From NCBI RefSeq assembly GCF_006542765.1, contig NZ_SKCD01000017.1:47632-111631 (forward strand): DNA of 64,000 nucleotides. The letters run 5' to 3'. Origin of the DNA: Paenibacillus luteus (GTDB taxonomy: Bacteria > Bacillota > Bacilli > Paenibacillales > Paenibacillaceae). Position numbers and translations under genes: made by a program. The notes beneath the pieces were generated by a model. That model was not told the origin of the DNA and made no database searches. It was given only the letters and a program-made list of their open reading frames with translations. This document shows positions 8,550 to 17,700 of this stretch, in pieces (positions within the stretch are counted from its first letter, which is position 1; the number at the start of each line of letters is the position of its first letter).

Positions 8550-8618
8550 CTGCAGCTGGTATGCGAATGGAACAAAAAGACTTACTTCCCGCAACAATAT
8601 TTATTTAAATCATCCTAT

Positions 8619-8655
8619 AAAAAAAAGCAATTGCCCAGATATAGGACAATTGCTT
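8619..8655 (-). terminator. Terminator of the leftward small membrane-protein gene
   Basis: AAGCAATTG (8625-8633) pairs with CAATTGCTT (8647-8655). Read on the minus strand it is followed by a run of T. Confidence 0.85.
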
Positions 8656-8690
8656 AGATAGCATTCCACCGATAAAGCGGACTGACTTGA

Positions 8691-9020
8691 CTATGTACGT
8701 GGGACAGCCTCAAAAGCGGCCACGATTCCAGCCTTTTGCAGCGACGCTTGATCTTGCACGTTAGCTGGGCGGTAGCCCTTCTCTAACAATTCTTTAACGT
8801 ACATTTTGTTATACATAAAAGAAAAGATAATACCCGGAAGCCAAGCCCCAAAACCTAAAGTAAATACTCCAACGGCAGTTGCGGCGACAAACATAATGGC
8901 AGCCCATTTCAAATCGCCTCTAAAAAGAGCTGGGAAAAATCCAAAGAAAAAAGTAGTCCAACTAAAACCAACTTTTACTTCTTTCAAGCCACCAGCCGCA
9001 TTGACCAATTGTACGTGCAT
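8691..9020 (-). CDS. Conserved small membrane protein, DUF2628-like
   Basis: A 109-residue protein with a soluble N-terminal strand ('MHVQLVNAAGGLKEVKVGFSW'), two or three hydrophobic helices from about 20 to 72, and a basic/polar C-terminus. 'GFSWTTFFFGFFPALFRGD' is typical of small proteins often labelled DUF2628. I recall this family by pattern only, and its role is unknown. GGGAGAG lies nine bases before the ATG. It is a single-gene unit with its own terminator. Confidence 0.7.
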   Translation of the reverse strand: MHVQLVNAAGGLKEVKVGFSWTTFFFGFFPALFRGDLKWAAIMFVAATAVGVFTLGFGAWLPGIIFSFMYNKMYVKELLEKGYRPANVQDQASLQKAGIVAAFEAVPRT

Positions 9021-9208
9021 AAATACATCTCTCCCTATAAATCTTTTCCAATTATAATTCGATTATAGGTAAATAGTAGTAATTTGTCGATATTTATTTT
9101 ATTTTCCTAAATAAACTAATTCTCATGATCCTTAAGAACTATATTCTCAGAAGCATGCATTCTATTTTTCCTAAGCTGTTTACGGTTTTGATAGACAGCT
9201 CTCATCCA

Positions 9209-9664
9209 TTAGTCGGATTCCTTCCTCCTATACTGTCTTGCCTTCTCCCGGATATCCAGGTTGCTGTCATACAACAGCTCATCCCAAACAGTAGAAGGCA
9301 ACCAATGATTAGCAATCAAAATATCGATAAACCCTTCCCTACAGCTCGTGCACCGACCTTCACGGTAAATATGCAAAATTAAATCAATACTAGAAGGGTC
9401 CTTCTGCTTCTCAAAGATATGCATGACATCTAGAGCCCGATCATGAAAGTCATCCTTATTTTGTTTCTTTAATAAAATCCGCTCAACAACAGTTAAATCC
9501 TGCTGCTTATAGTTAAGCTCAAGGAGTTCTAATGCAAAATGATGCGGATGTTCATCTTGCAGCAGTTCAAGCGCAAATTCATGCACGGCCTCTGATTCTA
9601 TGTTTCTCAAAGCTAAGATCGCATATTTGGAGATGCTTTTTTTAGAGGAACGAGCTAACGACAA
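9209..9664 (-). CDS. C-terminal fragment of a frameshifted helical-repeat-like protein
   Basis: A 151-codon frame from a TTG with no good ribosome-binding site. It appears to be the second half of one gene with 9708-10346. The frame stays open upstream of the TTG to about 9702, and that extension ('LYLNIFLKRKFPLSEDILLS') leads smoothly into 'LARSSKKSISKYAILALRNIES'. The sequence is a series of short amphipathic helices ('AVHEFALELLQDEHPHHFALELL'), resembling HEAT or similar alpha-solenoid repeats. One base removed near 9700-9710 would rejoin the halves. Whether this is mutation or sequence error cannot be decided here. Confidence 0.6.
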   Translation of the reverse strand: MSLARSSKKSISKYAILALRNIESEAVHEFALELLQDEHPHHFALELLELNYKQQDLTVVERILLKKQNKDDFHDRALDVMHIFEKQKDPSSIDLILHIYREGRCTSCREGFIDILIANHWLPSTVWDELLYDSNLDIREKARQYRRKESD

Positions 9665-9707
9665 CAGGATATCTTCAGATAAGGGGAATTTTCTTTTTAG
9701 AAAAATA

Positions 9708-10346
9708 TTAAGATAGAGGCAAATTCCTATATTCCATCACAGAGTTCAAGTAGGCACTCACGTATAGATGATGACTTTGAGACTGGAAGAACGCATCGAC
9801 AGCATCTTTGCCTAACTGCTCAATCGCAAAATTATAAGTGGAATCACTCTCCACGTAATCCTCCTCAACAATCTTCTTCCCTATCTCTTCCACGACGCGC
9901 TTTAGCCCATTCTGTTTATCTATAGCGATCAGTTCCTCATCACCAATAAAACAATTCCATCCCTGGCTATACTGAAAGGCTTTCCGTATCGCCTCTTTGG
10001 CTTCTTCATTGCCGTCTTCTGCAAAACGCCTCGCAAGTCGAAGCATTTGCTGCGTATCATATTCTTCCTCAGACAATAACAAATGATCAAGCACTTCTTT
10101 TTGTATTCGGCTTGAAAAACCTGAGTGTTTCACTGCCTCGTATAAGTACTCCGTTCTTTCCGTTTCTGCTTGCGGATCATAAGCCGTACTCCCCACACAG
10201 GCTTTCACGATCGTATGGACGTACTTTTTTTGCGGTTTATTCCTATGGTTAATTAAATGCAGCAGCGGTGCGCCTAATCCCTTGAATAGTTGTTCCCGGA
10301 ATGATTGAACTAGCAATTCCGTCCCTCCTTCCTCTATTAATTGCAT
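9708..10346 (-). CDS. N-terminal fragment of a frameshifted helical-repeat-like protein
   Basis: A 212-codon frame starting at ATG 10346 behind AGGAG, so this is the true start of the gene. It is all-helical, acidic and contains no signal peptide, which suggests a cytoplasmic protein. It stops at 'NLPLS', immediately before the frame that continues in 9209-9664. Joined, the product would be roughly 375 residues. I do not recognise a named family. It lies between siderophore modules 3 and 4 on the opposite strand. Confidence 0.65.
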   Translation of the reverse strand: MQLIEEGGTELLVQSFREQLFKGLGAPLLHLINHRNKPQKKYVHTIVKACVGSTAYDPQAETERTEYLYEAVKHSGFSSRIQKEVLDHLLLSEEEYDTQQMLRLARRFAEDGNEEAKEAIRKAFQYSQGWNCFIGDEELIAIDKQNGLKRVVEEIGKKIVEEDYVESDSTYNFAIEQLGKDAVDAFFQSQSHHLYVSAYLNSVMEYRNLPLS

Positions 10347-10493
10347 TGTCTATCTCCTAGGCAAATCATTTTGCGCGAATGAATAGGATTCATTTATACT
10401 TATCTGAATGACTAATCTGCTAGCAACAGGAATGGAAGCCGCGATCGATCCATTTCCGTAATAAAACAGCAACTTAGAAGGAGTGACACTCAT

Positions 10494-12137
10494 ATGGAGC
10501 GTTCAGGAATTCCAATTCTCAAAAACATGTATACTTATTCGGCAGCCTTGCAGACGATAGACTTCACGTATCACCGGGATACTTATAGTTTATTATTTAT
10601 AGATGGACCATCAGCTACGCTAATGATCCATAAAAACTCACATACTCTAAATGGCTTTGCCTGTATATCCTTGCCGCCAAATACTCCCCTTCATCTATAC
10701 CAGGATGCCAATGAGAGCCTTCTTTCACCTACCGATCAACTTCGTTTATATGCTTGCGAATATGAATGGATCTGCGAGGAGCCCTCGAATGATCTTCCAC
10801 TTTTGCCAACGCTGGTTGAGCAAAATAGTTCTATTTTGTTTAATCAGATATCCGCCTTGTACGATTCCTACGAAAATAGGCTCTATCACAGCATATCACA
10901 GCGGCTTCCCTTGCAGGCACAATTCATGACTCTATTTGCTGATGCATGGTGGGCGCTCGAACAGCCTGCTTCCATTTCGTTCACCAAAACATTAGACGGT
11001 ATCGATCAAGTTATATCTTATCTGCATACTCACTTCGATCGCAAAATCCAGAGAGAGGATGCTGTCATCATGTCCGGTTTAAGTCTGCGGCAGTTCACAT
11101 TAAGCTTCAAGCAGCGGACCGGCTATACCTTCGTGGAATACCTTAATCGCATAAGGATCGACAAGGTTAAGGCCATGATGCTTCAGTCTCGCCAATCATT
11201 AAATGAATTAGCCCGCCAAGTCGGTTATACGGACGAATTTTATTTAAGCCGGAAATTCAAACAAGTTACCGGAATGTCCCCCACCGTCTACTTGCGCAAG
11301 CCCTTGAAAATTGCATCCTTGGACCATGCCTATACGCTGGATTTGTTGTCGCTCGGTGTCACGCCCTGCACGGCTATCACAGATACCTGGGTAAATCATC
11401 GTTTCCAGCTTTCCCAAGTTACTCGTTCGTTTCAACCGCTCTATTGGCAGACAAAGCAAGCCGAGCGGCTTGAGGTGCTGCAACGTGTGAAGCCTGATAT
11501 TATTCTCCATCCACTAATGGATACAGGCGACGATGGCCAGCTTGAACCGTATCGCCCTTTAGGCTTGGTCATACAGATTCCATGGCGCGGGATCAGCTGG
11601 AAACAACATTTTATGAATATTGCTCAAATTACGGGTTTGGAAGCACAGGCCTACCGCTGGTTGGAATATTTTGAGCACCGGGCAGGGCACGCACGCGAAT
11701 CCTTAAAACGGGAATTAGATTCCCAAACCAAAATTGCCATCATAAATGTACGCAGCGACCGTTTGCTCATTTATGCCCATGGCTACATGGGAGCTGATTT
11801 GCTTTATGATATCTTGCAGTTGACACCTCCTCCGGCTGTGAGGGCGATGCGCGTTCAAGGATTAGAGCACCCGGAGCTTTCTATCCCTCAATTGCCTCTT
11901 TACGATGCCGACCACTATTTTGTATCCATTGAGAATAATCAAGCCGCGAGGCTACGAGCAGCAGAGATGATGAAGAGTCCCGAATGGATGACTCGGACGG
12001 CTGTGAAGCAACGATGCGTGTACCCGGTGGATATGACGAAATGGTACGGCTACGGACCCGCTGCCTTGGATGCACAATTAGACGATGTCATGCACTATCT
12101 TCTGCCCAATCGTCCAAAGAAACAGGTATCATTCTGA
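10494..12137 (+). CDS. Btr-type AraC regulator with C-terminal siderophore-binding domain (module 4)
   Basis: A 547-residue paralogue of the module 3 regulator. It has an N-terminal beta-rich domain (1-165), an AraC double helix-turn-helix at about 169-271 ('VIMSGLSLRQFTLSFKQRTG', 'LARQVGYTDEFYLSRKFKQ'), then a signal-less Peripla_BP_2-like domain (about 275-535) with 'LDLLSLGVTPC' and 'VKPDIILHP'. AGAAGGAGTG lies upstream of the ATG. The next gene is a Fur-boxed siderophore-binding lipoprotein, so substrate-dependent activation of that gene is the natural reading. Confidence 0.85.
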   Translation: MERSGIPILKNMYTYSAALQTIDFTYHRDTYSLLFIDGPSATLMIHKNSHTLNGFACISLPPNTPLHLYQDANESLLSPTDQLRLYACEYEWICEEPSNDLPLLPTLVEQNSSILFNQISALYDSYENRLYHSISQRLPLQAQFMTLFADAWWALEQPASISFTKTLDGIDQVISYLHTHFDRKIQREDAVIMSGLSLRQFTLSFKQRTGYTFVEYLNRIRIDKVKAMMLQSRQSLNELARQVGYTDEFYLSRKFKQVTGMSPTVYLRKPLKIASLDHAYTLDLLSLGVTPCTAITDTWVNHRFQLSQVTRSFQPLYWQTKQAERLEVLQRVKPDIILHPLMDTGDDGQLEPYRPLGLVIQIPWRGISWKQHFMNIAQITGLEAQAYRWLEYFEHRAGHARESLKRELDSQTKIAIINVRSDRLLIYAHGYMGADLLYDILQLTPPPAVRAMRVQGLEHPELSIPQLPLYDADHYFVSIENNQAARLRAAEMMKSPEWMTRTAVKQRCVYPVDMTKWYGYGPAALDAQLDDVMHYLLPNRPKKQVSF

Positions 12138-12175
12138 CATGTACATGATCTGATGAACTTGCTATCATTGTTAAT

Positions 12176-12194
12176 GATAATGAGAATCATTATA
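12176..12194 (+). promoter_or_regulatory. Fur box of module 4 lipoprotein
   Basis: GATAATGAGAATCATTATA agrees with the 19-base Fur consensus at 17 positions. It ends 19 bases before the lipoprotein ATG, so Fur would block the promoter or early transcription. Confidence 0.8.
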
Positions 12195-12213
12195 TACAGG
12201 GGGCATATGGACA

Positions 12214-13209
12214 ATGGGTAGGAAAAGAATCATACTGGTATGTTTTATGGCAGTGGTCATGCTTGTAGGAATGATCGCCTGCAGCAATACGAAAAATTCG
12301 GAGAACAAAGCAGGCAATCCGGCCGCATCTCCGGCGACAGATAACTCGTCAGCTAACAACAATGCAGCGACTGATGCGGGGAATGAAAAGTCTACCCGCC
12401 TATACGAACATATGGCAGGCAGCTCAGAGATTCCTGTCAAAGCAGAACGTGTGGTCACGGACTGGTACTATGGTCAACTCGTTGCCCTTGGAATCAAGCC
12501 TATAGGCACAGATGATTATGTATTAAATAATCACCCTTTCATCGAGAAAGAGGGTACGGAAAGTATTGGGCAATCTTTGGAGAAGATCATCGAGCTTCAG
12601 CCTGACTTGATTATTTCCTGGGGAGCGACAAAATACGATGAATTCTCGAAAATCGCTCCAACGGTTCCCTTGGAATTAAGCGGCGGGCCAAAAGAGTCCG
12701 TACGGATTTTCGGAGAAATTCTTGGCCGGGAGGCCGAAGCGGAACAATGGATTACTCAATTCGATAACAAGGTACAGGCTGCACGGGAGAAGGTCTCTCA
12801 TACCATTAAAGAAGATGAAACGTTTACGATCTTTAACATCTGGAAAAACAAATTGCGTGTTTACGGATTTGTAAATATGGGCGGCTACGCCCTCTATGAA
12901 GGCCTGCAAGTCACGCCTGCGCCAAAAGTCGATGAAGTGTTCCGCAATTCCGAGGAATGGTACCGCGAAATCTCGTACGAAGTCATATCGGAATTCGCTG
13001 GCGATCACATTATTTTGACCACTTACGACCCCGAGGGCACCTCAACTGTCCTCAAGGACCTTGAAGCCAGCGCCATCTGGAATAATCTTGATGCAGTCAA
13101 AAATGGACGTGTGCACACGATTGACTATAACTCCCTGTATAATGACGACCCTATCGCCATTGAGAATCAGGTTGAACTATTAGCTGAAGCAATCCTTGCT
13201 GGACGTTAA
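12214..13209 (+). CDS. Iron-siderophore ABC transporter substrate-binding lipoprotein (module 4)
   Basis: A 331-residue precursor with lipobox MIAC (Cys23) and an Asn/Ala/Ser-rich tether to about residue 58. A Peripla_BP_2 domain follows ('AERVVTDWYYGQLVALGIKP', 'IIELQPDLIISWG', 'SKIAPTVPLELS', 'NLDAVKNGRVHTIDY'). It closely resembles the lipoprotein half of the module 2 fusion in its C-terminal motifs. GGGGG lies upstream of the ATG. A Fur box and the upstream Btr-type activator give the likely regulation. No cognate permease is in the window. Confidence 0.88.
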   Translation: MGRKRIILVCFMAVVMLVGMIACSNTKNSENKAGNPAASPATDNSSANNNAATDAGNEKSTRLYEHMAGSSEIPVKAERVVTDWYYGQLVALGIKPIGTDDYVLNNHPFIEKEGTESIGQSLEKIIELQPDLIISWGATKYDEFSKIAPTVPLELSGGPKESVRIFGEILGREAEAEQWITQFDNKVQAAREKVSHTIKEDETFTIFNIWKNKLRVYGFVNMGGYALYEGLQVTPAPKVDEVFRNSEEWYREISYEVISEFAGDHIILTTYDPEGTSTVLKDLEASAIWNNLDAVKNGRVHTIDYNSLYNDDPIAIENQVELLAEAILAGR

Positions 13210-13220
13210 AAAAACAAATC

Positions 13221-13261
13221 AAAAAACGCCATTACTGCAACAATGCAGTATGGCGTTTTTT
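13221..13261. terminator. Bidirectional terminator between module 4 and csbD
   Basis: CGCCATTACTGCA pairs with TGCAGTATGGCG (one bulge), with an A-run before and a T-run after, so it works on both strands. It serves the module 4 lipoprotein and the convergent csbD gene. Confidence 0.9.
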
Positions 13262-13316
13262 GGCTTAGCTTGCCTGACGCCGTTCTCCTAATGGGAGAGC
13301 TCGCGCCATTCATTAG

Positions 13317-13499
13317 CTACCTGCTGATTTTATCCTTTAGTTCTCCTAATTTCTCCTGTGCGGTGCCTTTAAGCTTGTCTAGCTTGCCTTCAGCCTGCAG
13401 CTTCTTATTATCTGTGGCCTCACCATATCGATCCTTCACTTCGCCTTTGGCCTGGTTCGCCATACCTTTAACTTTATCCTCTAGCCCATTGGTTTTCAT
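13317..13499 (-). CDS. csbD: CsbD-family general stress protein
   Basis: A 60-residue, highly charged, helical protein with the CsbD pattern 'EDKVKGMANQAKGEVKDRYG' and 'GKLDKLKGTAQEKLG'. CsbD proteins are abundant stress proteins of unknown activity, under sigma-B control in Bacillus. The frame also opens at an ATG at 13508, but AGAGGAG abuts that codon. It is nine bases from ATG 13499, which I take as the start. Confidence 0.88.
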   Translation of the reverse strand: MKTNGLEDKVKGMANQAKGEVKDRYGEATDNKKLQAEGKLDKLKGTAQEKLGELKDKISR

Positions 13500-13534
13500 G
13501 GTTACCATCTCCTCTGTCGTTGTATGCTCTTATC

Positions 13535-13560
13535 TTACCTCCAAGCGGGCATTTTGAAAC
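13535..13560 (-). promoter_or_regulatory. Possible sigma-B promoter of csbD
   Basis: On the minus strand GTTTCA (13560-13555), a 14-base spacer and AGGTAA (13540-13535) resemble GTTTAA-N12-15-GGGTAT. The leader to the start would be about 30 bases. Confidence 0.4.
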
Positions 13561-13592
13561 ATTCACGTAAGATAGAAGAGCGCATTATTCCA

Positions 13593-14201
13593 TTAAAAGT
13601 AAGTCCCCAGTGAAACACCTGAAGCGATAATCCATGGTGAGCTGACGGCGACGCGATAGGTTCCGTAGGGCTGGCCAGTGGCAAGCGGATACCAGCTAGT
13701 CACCGTTTGGCCTGCCCCCACGTAGACCGAAGTTGTGCCTACGCTCACCTCCCCGGAGCTTGTTACCCGGTAAAGCGTAATATACATCGTTGTTCCGTAA
13801 TCGCTGCGTGGATTCGTAAGCGTGGCGCCCATCCGAATATTGCCATACAGACCGGAGAAGGTCCAGCTGTCGTTGACAGACGGCGTACTGACCACAACCG
13901 TAGACTCGGCGGTTTGTCCGTCACTGCTTCTTGCTACTACCTTGAACCAGACCGCTGAGCTCGGAATAACCGATACCGTATAATTCCTGCTGCTGGTCGT
14001 CGTAACATAATTACCATCTTTATAAATATCAAAGTTCACTGCATTTGAAGAGGTCCAATTGAAGCTCACGGAATGATAATAAGCATTATAGCTAATCACG
14101 GGTGTTGACGGTGCGCTTGCGAACACAGAGGCAGCAAACGCTGGAATTAGCATAAAAACTAGGGTCAATGACAAAAAAACCTTCGAAATACGCATTTTCA
14201 T
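13593..14201 (-). CDS. Secreted protein with fibronectin-III-like domain
   Basis: A 202-residue protein. Residues 1-29 are a Sec signal peptide ending ASVFASA. Residues 31-108 look like a fibronectin-III-type beta sandwich ('PVISYNAYYHSVSFNWTSSNAVNFDIYKDG'). Residues 110-202 form a second beta-rich module with many Tyr/Thr/Ser ('YGTTMYITLYRVTSSGEVSVG'). There is no lipobox, transmembrane anchor or catalytic motif, so it should be released. GAGAGGACGG precedes the ATG. Function unknown. Confidence 0.75.
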   Translation of the reverse strand: MKMRISKVFLSLTLVFMLIPAFAASVFASAPSTPVISYNAYYHSVSFNWTSSNAVNFDIYKDGNYVTTTSSRNYTVSVIPSSAVWFKVVARSSDGQTAESTVVVSTPSVNDSWTFSGLYGNIRMGATLTNPRSDYGTTMYITLYRVTSSGEVSVGTTSVYVGAGQTVTSWYPLATGQPYGTYRVAVSSPWIIASGVSLGTYF

Positions 14202-14796
14202 AAAAACCGTCCTCTCTCTTCTTTAAATGTTCTCCGTTGTCTACAAACTTTCTATTCATGCTGTGTTTGCAGCAGGCTTGTTCGTTATTGCTCAATCTCC
14301 TCCTTTAAATGTTCTAAATTCCAGACAAACCCATAGTAGCACCGTATTTCCAGTTACACAACGCCATATGAGCAATGAGACAAGATTACACATGAAAAGA
14401 TAATTCAGTCCCAGTATTTGTATAAAACAAGCGATAAACAGATGTTTGAACCTAGATGCCTCCGCCACATATCCAAGGCTTAAACAATAATAATGCACAT
14501 GATAATCGTAGGAATGCATCTTCAGCATGCGATGCAACTGCTTTATGCTAGGATTATAAGATCGTTCACAGCGCCGCATGGATATACCATATTACCTGCC
14601 GATTTTGCAACCAATATTAGACTAATATTGGTTTTATTTATTTGTGGCTTACAGTCATGGCAATATGCAAAATCGGTTAGCGGCGTTTATTCCTATCCCA
14701 TAATTAAGGAGGTGGTATCAAAAGAGAACGCCGGTCTGCGCAAAAATGAAAGCGCATTAATAGTTGTTTGTTTAAAAATATACTAGGAGGTTTTTT
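14202..14796. other. Intergenic region between secreted protein and GH87 genes
   Basis: I find no supportable gene; open frames here lack ribosome-binding sites and recognisable sequence. It holds a perfect inverted repeat (14611-14631) and a partial CcpA-like site, TGAAAGCGCATTAA at 14747-14760, before the glucanase gene. AAGGAGGTGG at 14706-14715 is not followed by a start codon at usable distance. Confidence 0.5.
14611..14631. repeat. Perfect 10-1-10 inverted repeat upstream of the GH87 gene
   Basis: CCAATATTAG and CTAATATTGG flank a single A. The one-base centre fits a protein-binding dyad better than an RNA hairpin, although TTTTATTT follows and a weak terminator is possible. It lies 166 bases upstream of the glucanase. 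Confidence 0.55.
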
Positions 14797-17700
14797 ATGT
14801 TCTCTATGAGCCAAATGCTGCAAAGAAAACCGATTGTTATTTTATTTTTGGCATGTGTCCTCTTGTTATCACAGCTCACTCAGTATCCTTCCTCCTCTTC
14901 AGCCGCAGGCGGTCCTAACCTTGCTCTCGGCAAAACAGTAACGGCTAGCGGCCACGCTGATGTGTACGTTGCCAGCAATGTTAATGACAGCAATGCGGGT
15001 ACGTATTGGGAAAGCACGAACAATGCATTTCCACAATGGATTCAAATTGATCTCGGTTCCAATACCAGCATAGATCAAATCGTGTTGAAGCTGCCGACTG
15101 GCTGGGGGACGCGTACGCAAACACTCGCTGTTCAAGGCAGCACAAACGGCTCAACATTTACCTCTATTGTCAGCTCTGCAAGCTATACCTTTAATCCTTC
15201 GGTAAGCAGCAATGCGGTGACCATTAATTTTACCGCAACCAGTACCCGTTACGTTCGCCTAAACCTTACGGCTAACACGGGCTGGCCCGCTGGACAACTC
15301 TCTGAATTTGAAATTTACGGCTCCACGGTAACACCTACTCCAACTCCTACACCGACGGCTACGCCTACACCAACAGCAACACCAACTTTAACTCCCACAC
15401 CGACCCTAACACCGACACCAACAATAGCACCAACACCTACAACTACGGTTACGCCAACGCCTCCTGCTGGGTCCAACTTAGCTCTAGGCAAATCAATCAC
15501 TTCTTCCTCAACGGTCCACACTTTCGTAGCCACAAACGGCAATGACGGCAGCACGACTACATACTGGGAGGGCGGCAGCAATCCAAGCCAGCTGACTGTT
15601 GATCTTGGTGCAAACCACAACATAACATCGATTGTTCTGAAGCTTAATCCGTCCAATGAATGGGGCGCTCGTACGCAAACCATTCAAGTGTTAGGCAACA
15701 CCCAAGACACGGCTGCATTCACTAACTTGGTTTCTGCTGGAACGTATACGTTCAACCCTGCTAGCGGCAACTCGGTAACCATTCCGGTTGCAGCTACAGC
15801 CAAACAGGTTCGATTGAATATAACAGCCAACAGCGGCGCTCCTGCCGGCCAAGTAGCCGAGTTCGAAATTTATGGTGCCGCGGCTCCCAATCCGGACCTC
15901 ACCATTACAGGTTTGACTTGGACGCCAACGGCTCCCATTGAGACAAACGCCATAACACTTAGTGCAACGGTTAAAAATATCGGCACCTCGAACTCTCCTG
16001 CGACTACTGTCAACTTCTATCTGGGCAACGAACTTGCCGGTTCCGCTCCGGTTGCCGCTTTGACAGCAGGCGCATCAGCAACAGTCTCGCTCAATGCCGG
16101 TACGAAAAATGCAGGCACGTACCCGGTTAGCGCAAAGGTCGATGAGGGCAACGCGATTATCGAACAGAACGAAACGAACAACAGCTACAACAGTTCGACT
16201 GCGCTGACTGTCGCTGCTGTGCCAAGCTCTGATTTAGTCGCAACAGCTACTTGGAATCCTAGTAATCCGAGTGCTGGCAATACGGTAACTTTTACGGTAA
16301 ATCTTAAAAACCAAGGCAATATTGCTTCTGCAGGCGGCGCTCATGCCATCACGCTCGTACTTAAGAACGCTGCCGGCGCAACCATTCAAACCTTGAATGG
16401 CTCCTATAACGGCTCGTTAGCGGTAGGGCAGTCCTCTAATGTGACAATGGGAACGTGGACGGCTGTCAACGGCAGCTATACGGTAACCGCAACGGTTGCC
16501 AATGATGCGAATGAAGTCGTCATCAAGCAAGCCAACAACACCAATACGACAAGCCTATATTCAGGCCGCGGCGCAAATATGCCGTTTACCATCATTGAAG
16601 CAGAATCAGCTTCCAATACGACGAACGGAACTAAATTAGCTCCAAACTTCAAGCCTGGCGACTATGCCGGCGAAGCTTCCGGGCGCTCGGCCGTTCTTCT
16701 TGATGCAACAGGCGAATATGTAGAGTTTACGCTGACTTCGGCGGCTAACGCGTTTGTCCTGCGCAATGCGGTTCCGGAAAGCACGACTGGAACAGTTAGC
16801 ATATACGCTGACGGTGTAAGCAAAGGCAAATTCACGGTATCATCCAAGTTCTCTTACGTATACGCAACGCCAAGCACGCTTGGCCGACTCGGCTATGACA
16901 ACAGTCCTGGAGCAGGATTAACCGCTTACTGGCTCTATGAAGATGCCCAGCTTCTGCTGAACCAAGTCTATCCAGCCGGAACGAAGATCAAAATCCAGAA
17001 AGACGCCGGAGACGTATCGTCCATCTATGTAGACATGATCGAAACCGAAAATGTCGCTCCTCCAGCATCCAATCCGGATCCGACCAAATATGTTGAGGTA
17101 TCTGCATCCAAATCCATCGAGCAAGCGCTTAATGATTTTAGACAGGATTCTACGAAAAAAGGAATCTTTATCCCTGCTGGAGAGTGGACGATTAACAGCA
17201 AAATATTCCTTTATGGACGCGCAACCGAAATTATTGGCGCAGGCCCGTGGCATACCAAGTTGGTAGCCCCGCAAAACCAATCTAATACGGATGTAGGCTT
17301 TAACATCGGTTCTACTGCAAACGGTTCGACGATTAAAGATCTGTCTGCATGGGGCAACTATGTGTACCGGACAGACGGACCAGGCAAATTTATCGACGGT
17401 AACGGTATGCAAAACGTAACGGTTCAAAACATTTGGGTGGAGCACTTCATCTGCTTGTATTGGGGAGTCAACTCATCTAACAATACGTTCAAAGACAACC
17501 GTATTAAAAACACATTCGCAGATGGCATTAACATGACAAACGGCTCTTCCTACAATGTCATTGACAACAACTATTCCAGAGGAGCCGGTGACGACGCTTT
17601 CGCCTTGTTCAGCGCGGTTGATGCTGGCGGCTCCTACAATGTAGGCAACAAGTATACGAATCTAACTGCAACTTGTGTGCGACGCGCAGCGGCTTTTGCC

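Noticed and set aside
8396..8608. Plus-strand frame of 70 codons after module 3
   Set aside because: It contains the terminator hairpin at 8523-8549, has no ribosome-binding site and matches nothing known.
14292..14786. Two opposing frames of about 95 codons before the glucanase gene
   Set aside because: Neither has a usable ribosome-binding site or protein-like composition; AAGGAGGTGG at 14706 has no start codon after it.
15331..15470. Low-complexity ACACCNACN tract considered as a satellite repeat
   Set aside because: It is simply the Thr/Pro linker of the glucanase; a similar tract at 53280-53500 is the linker of the SLH protein.
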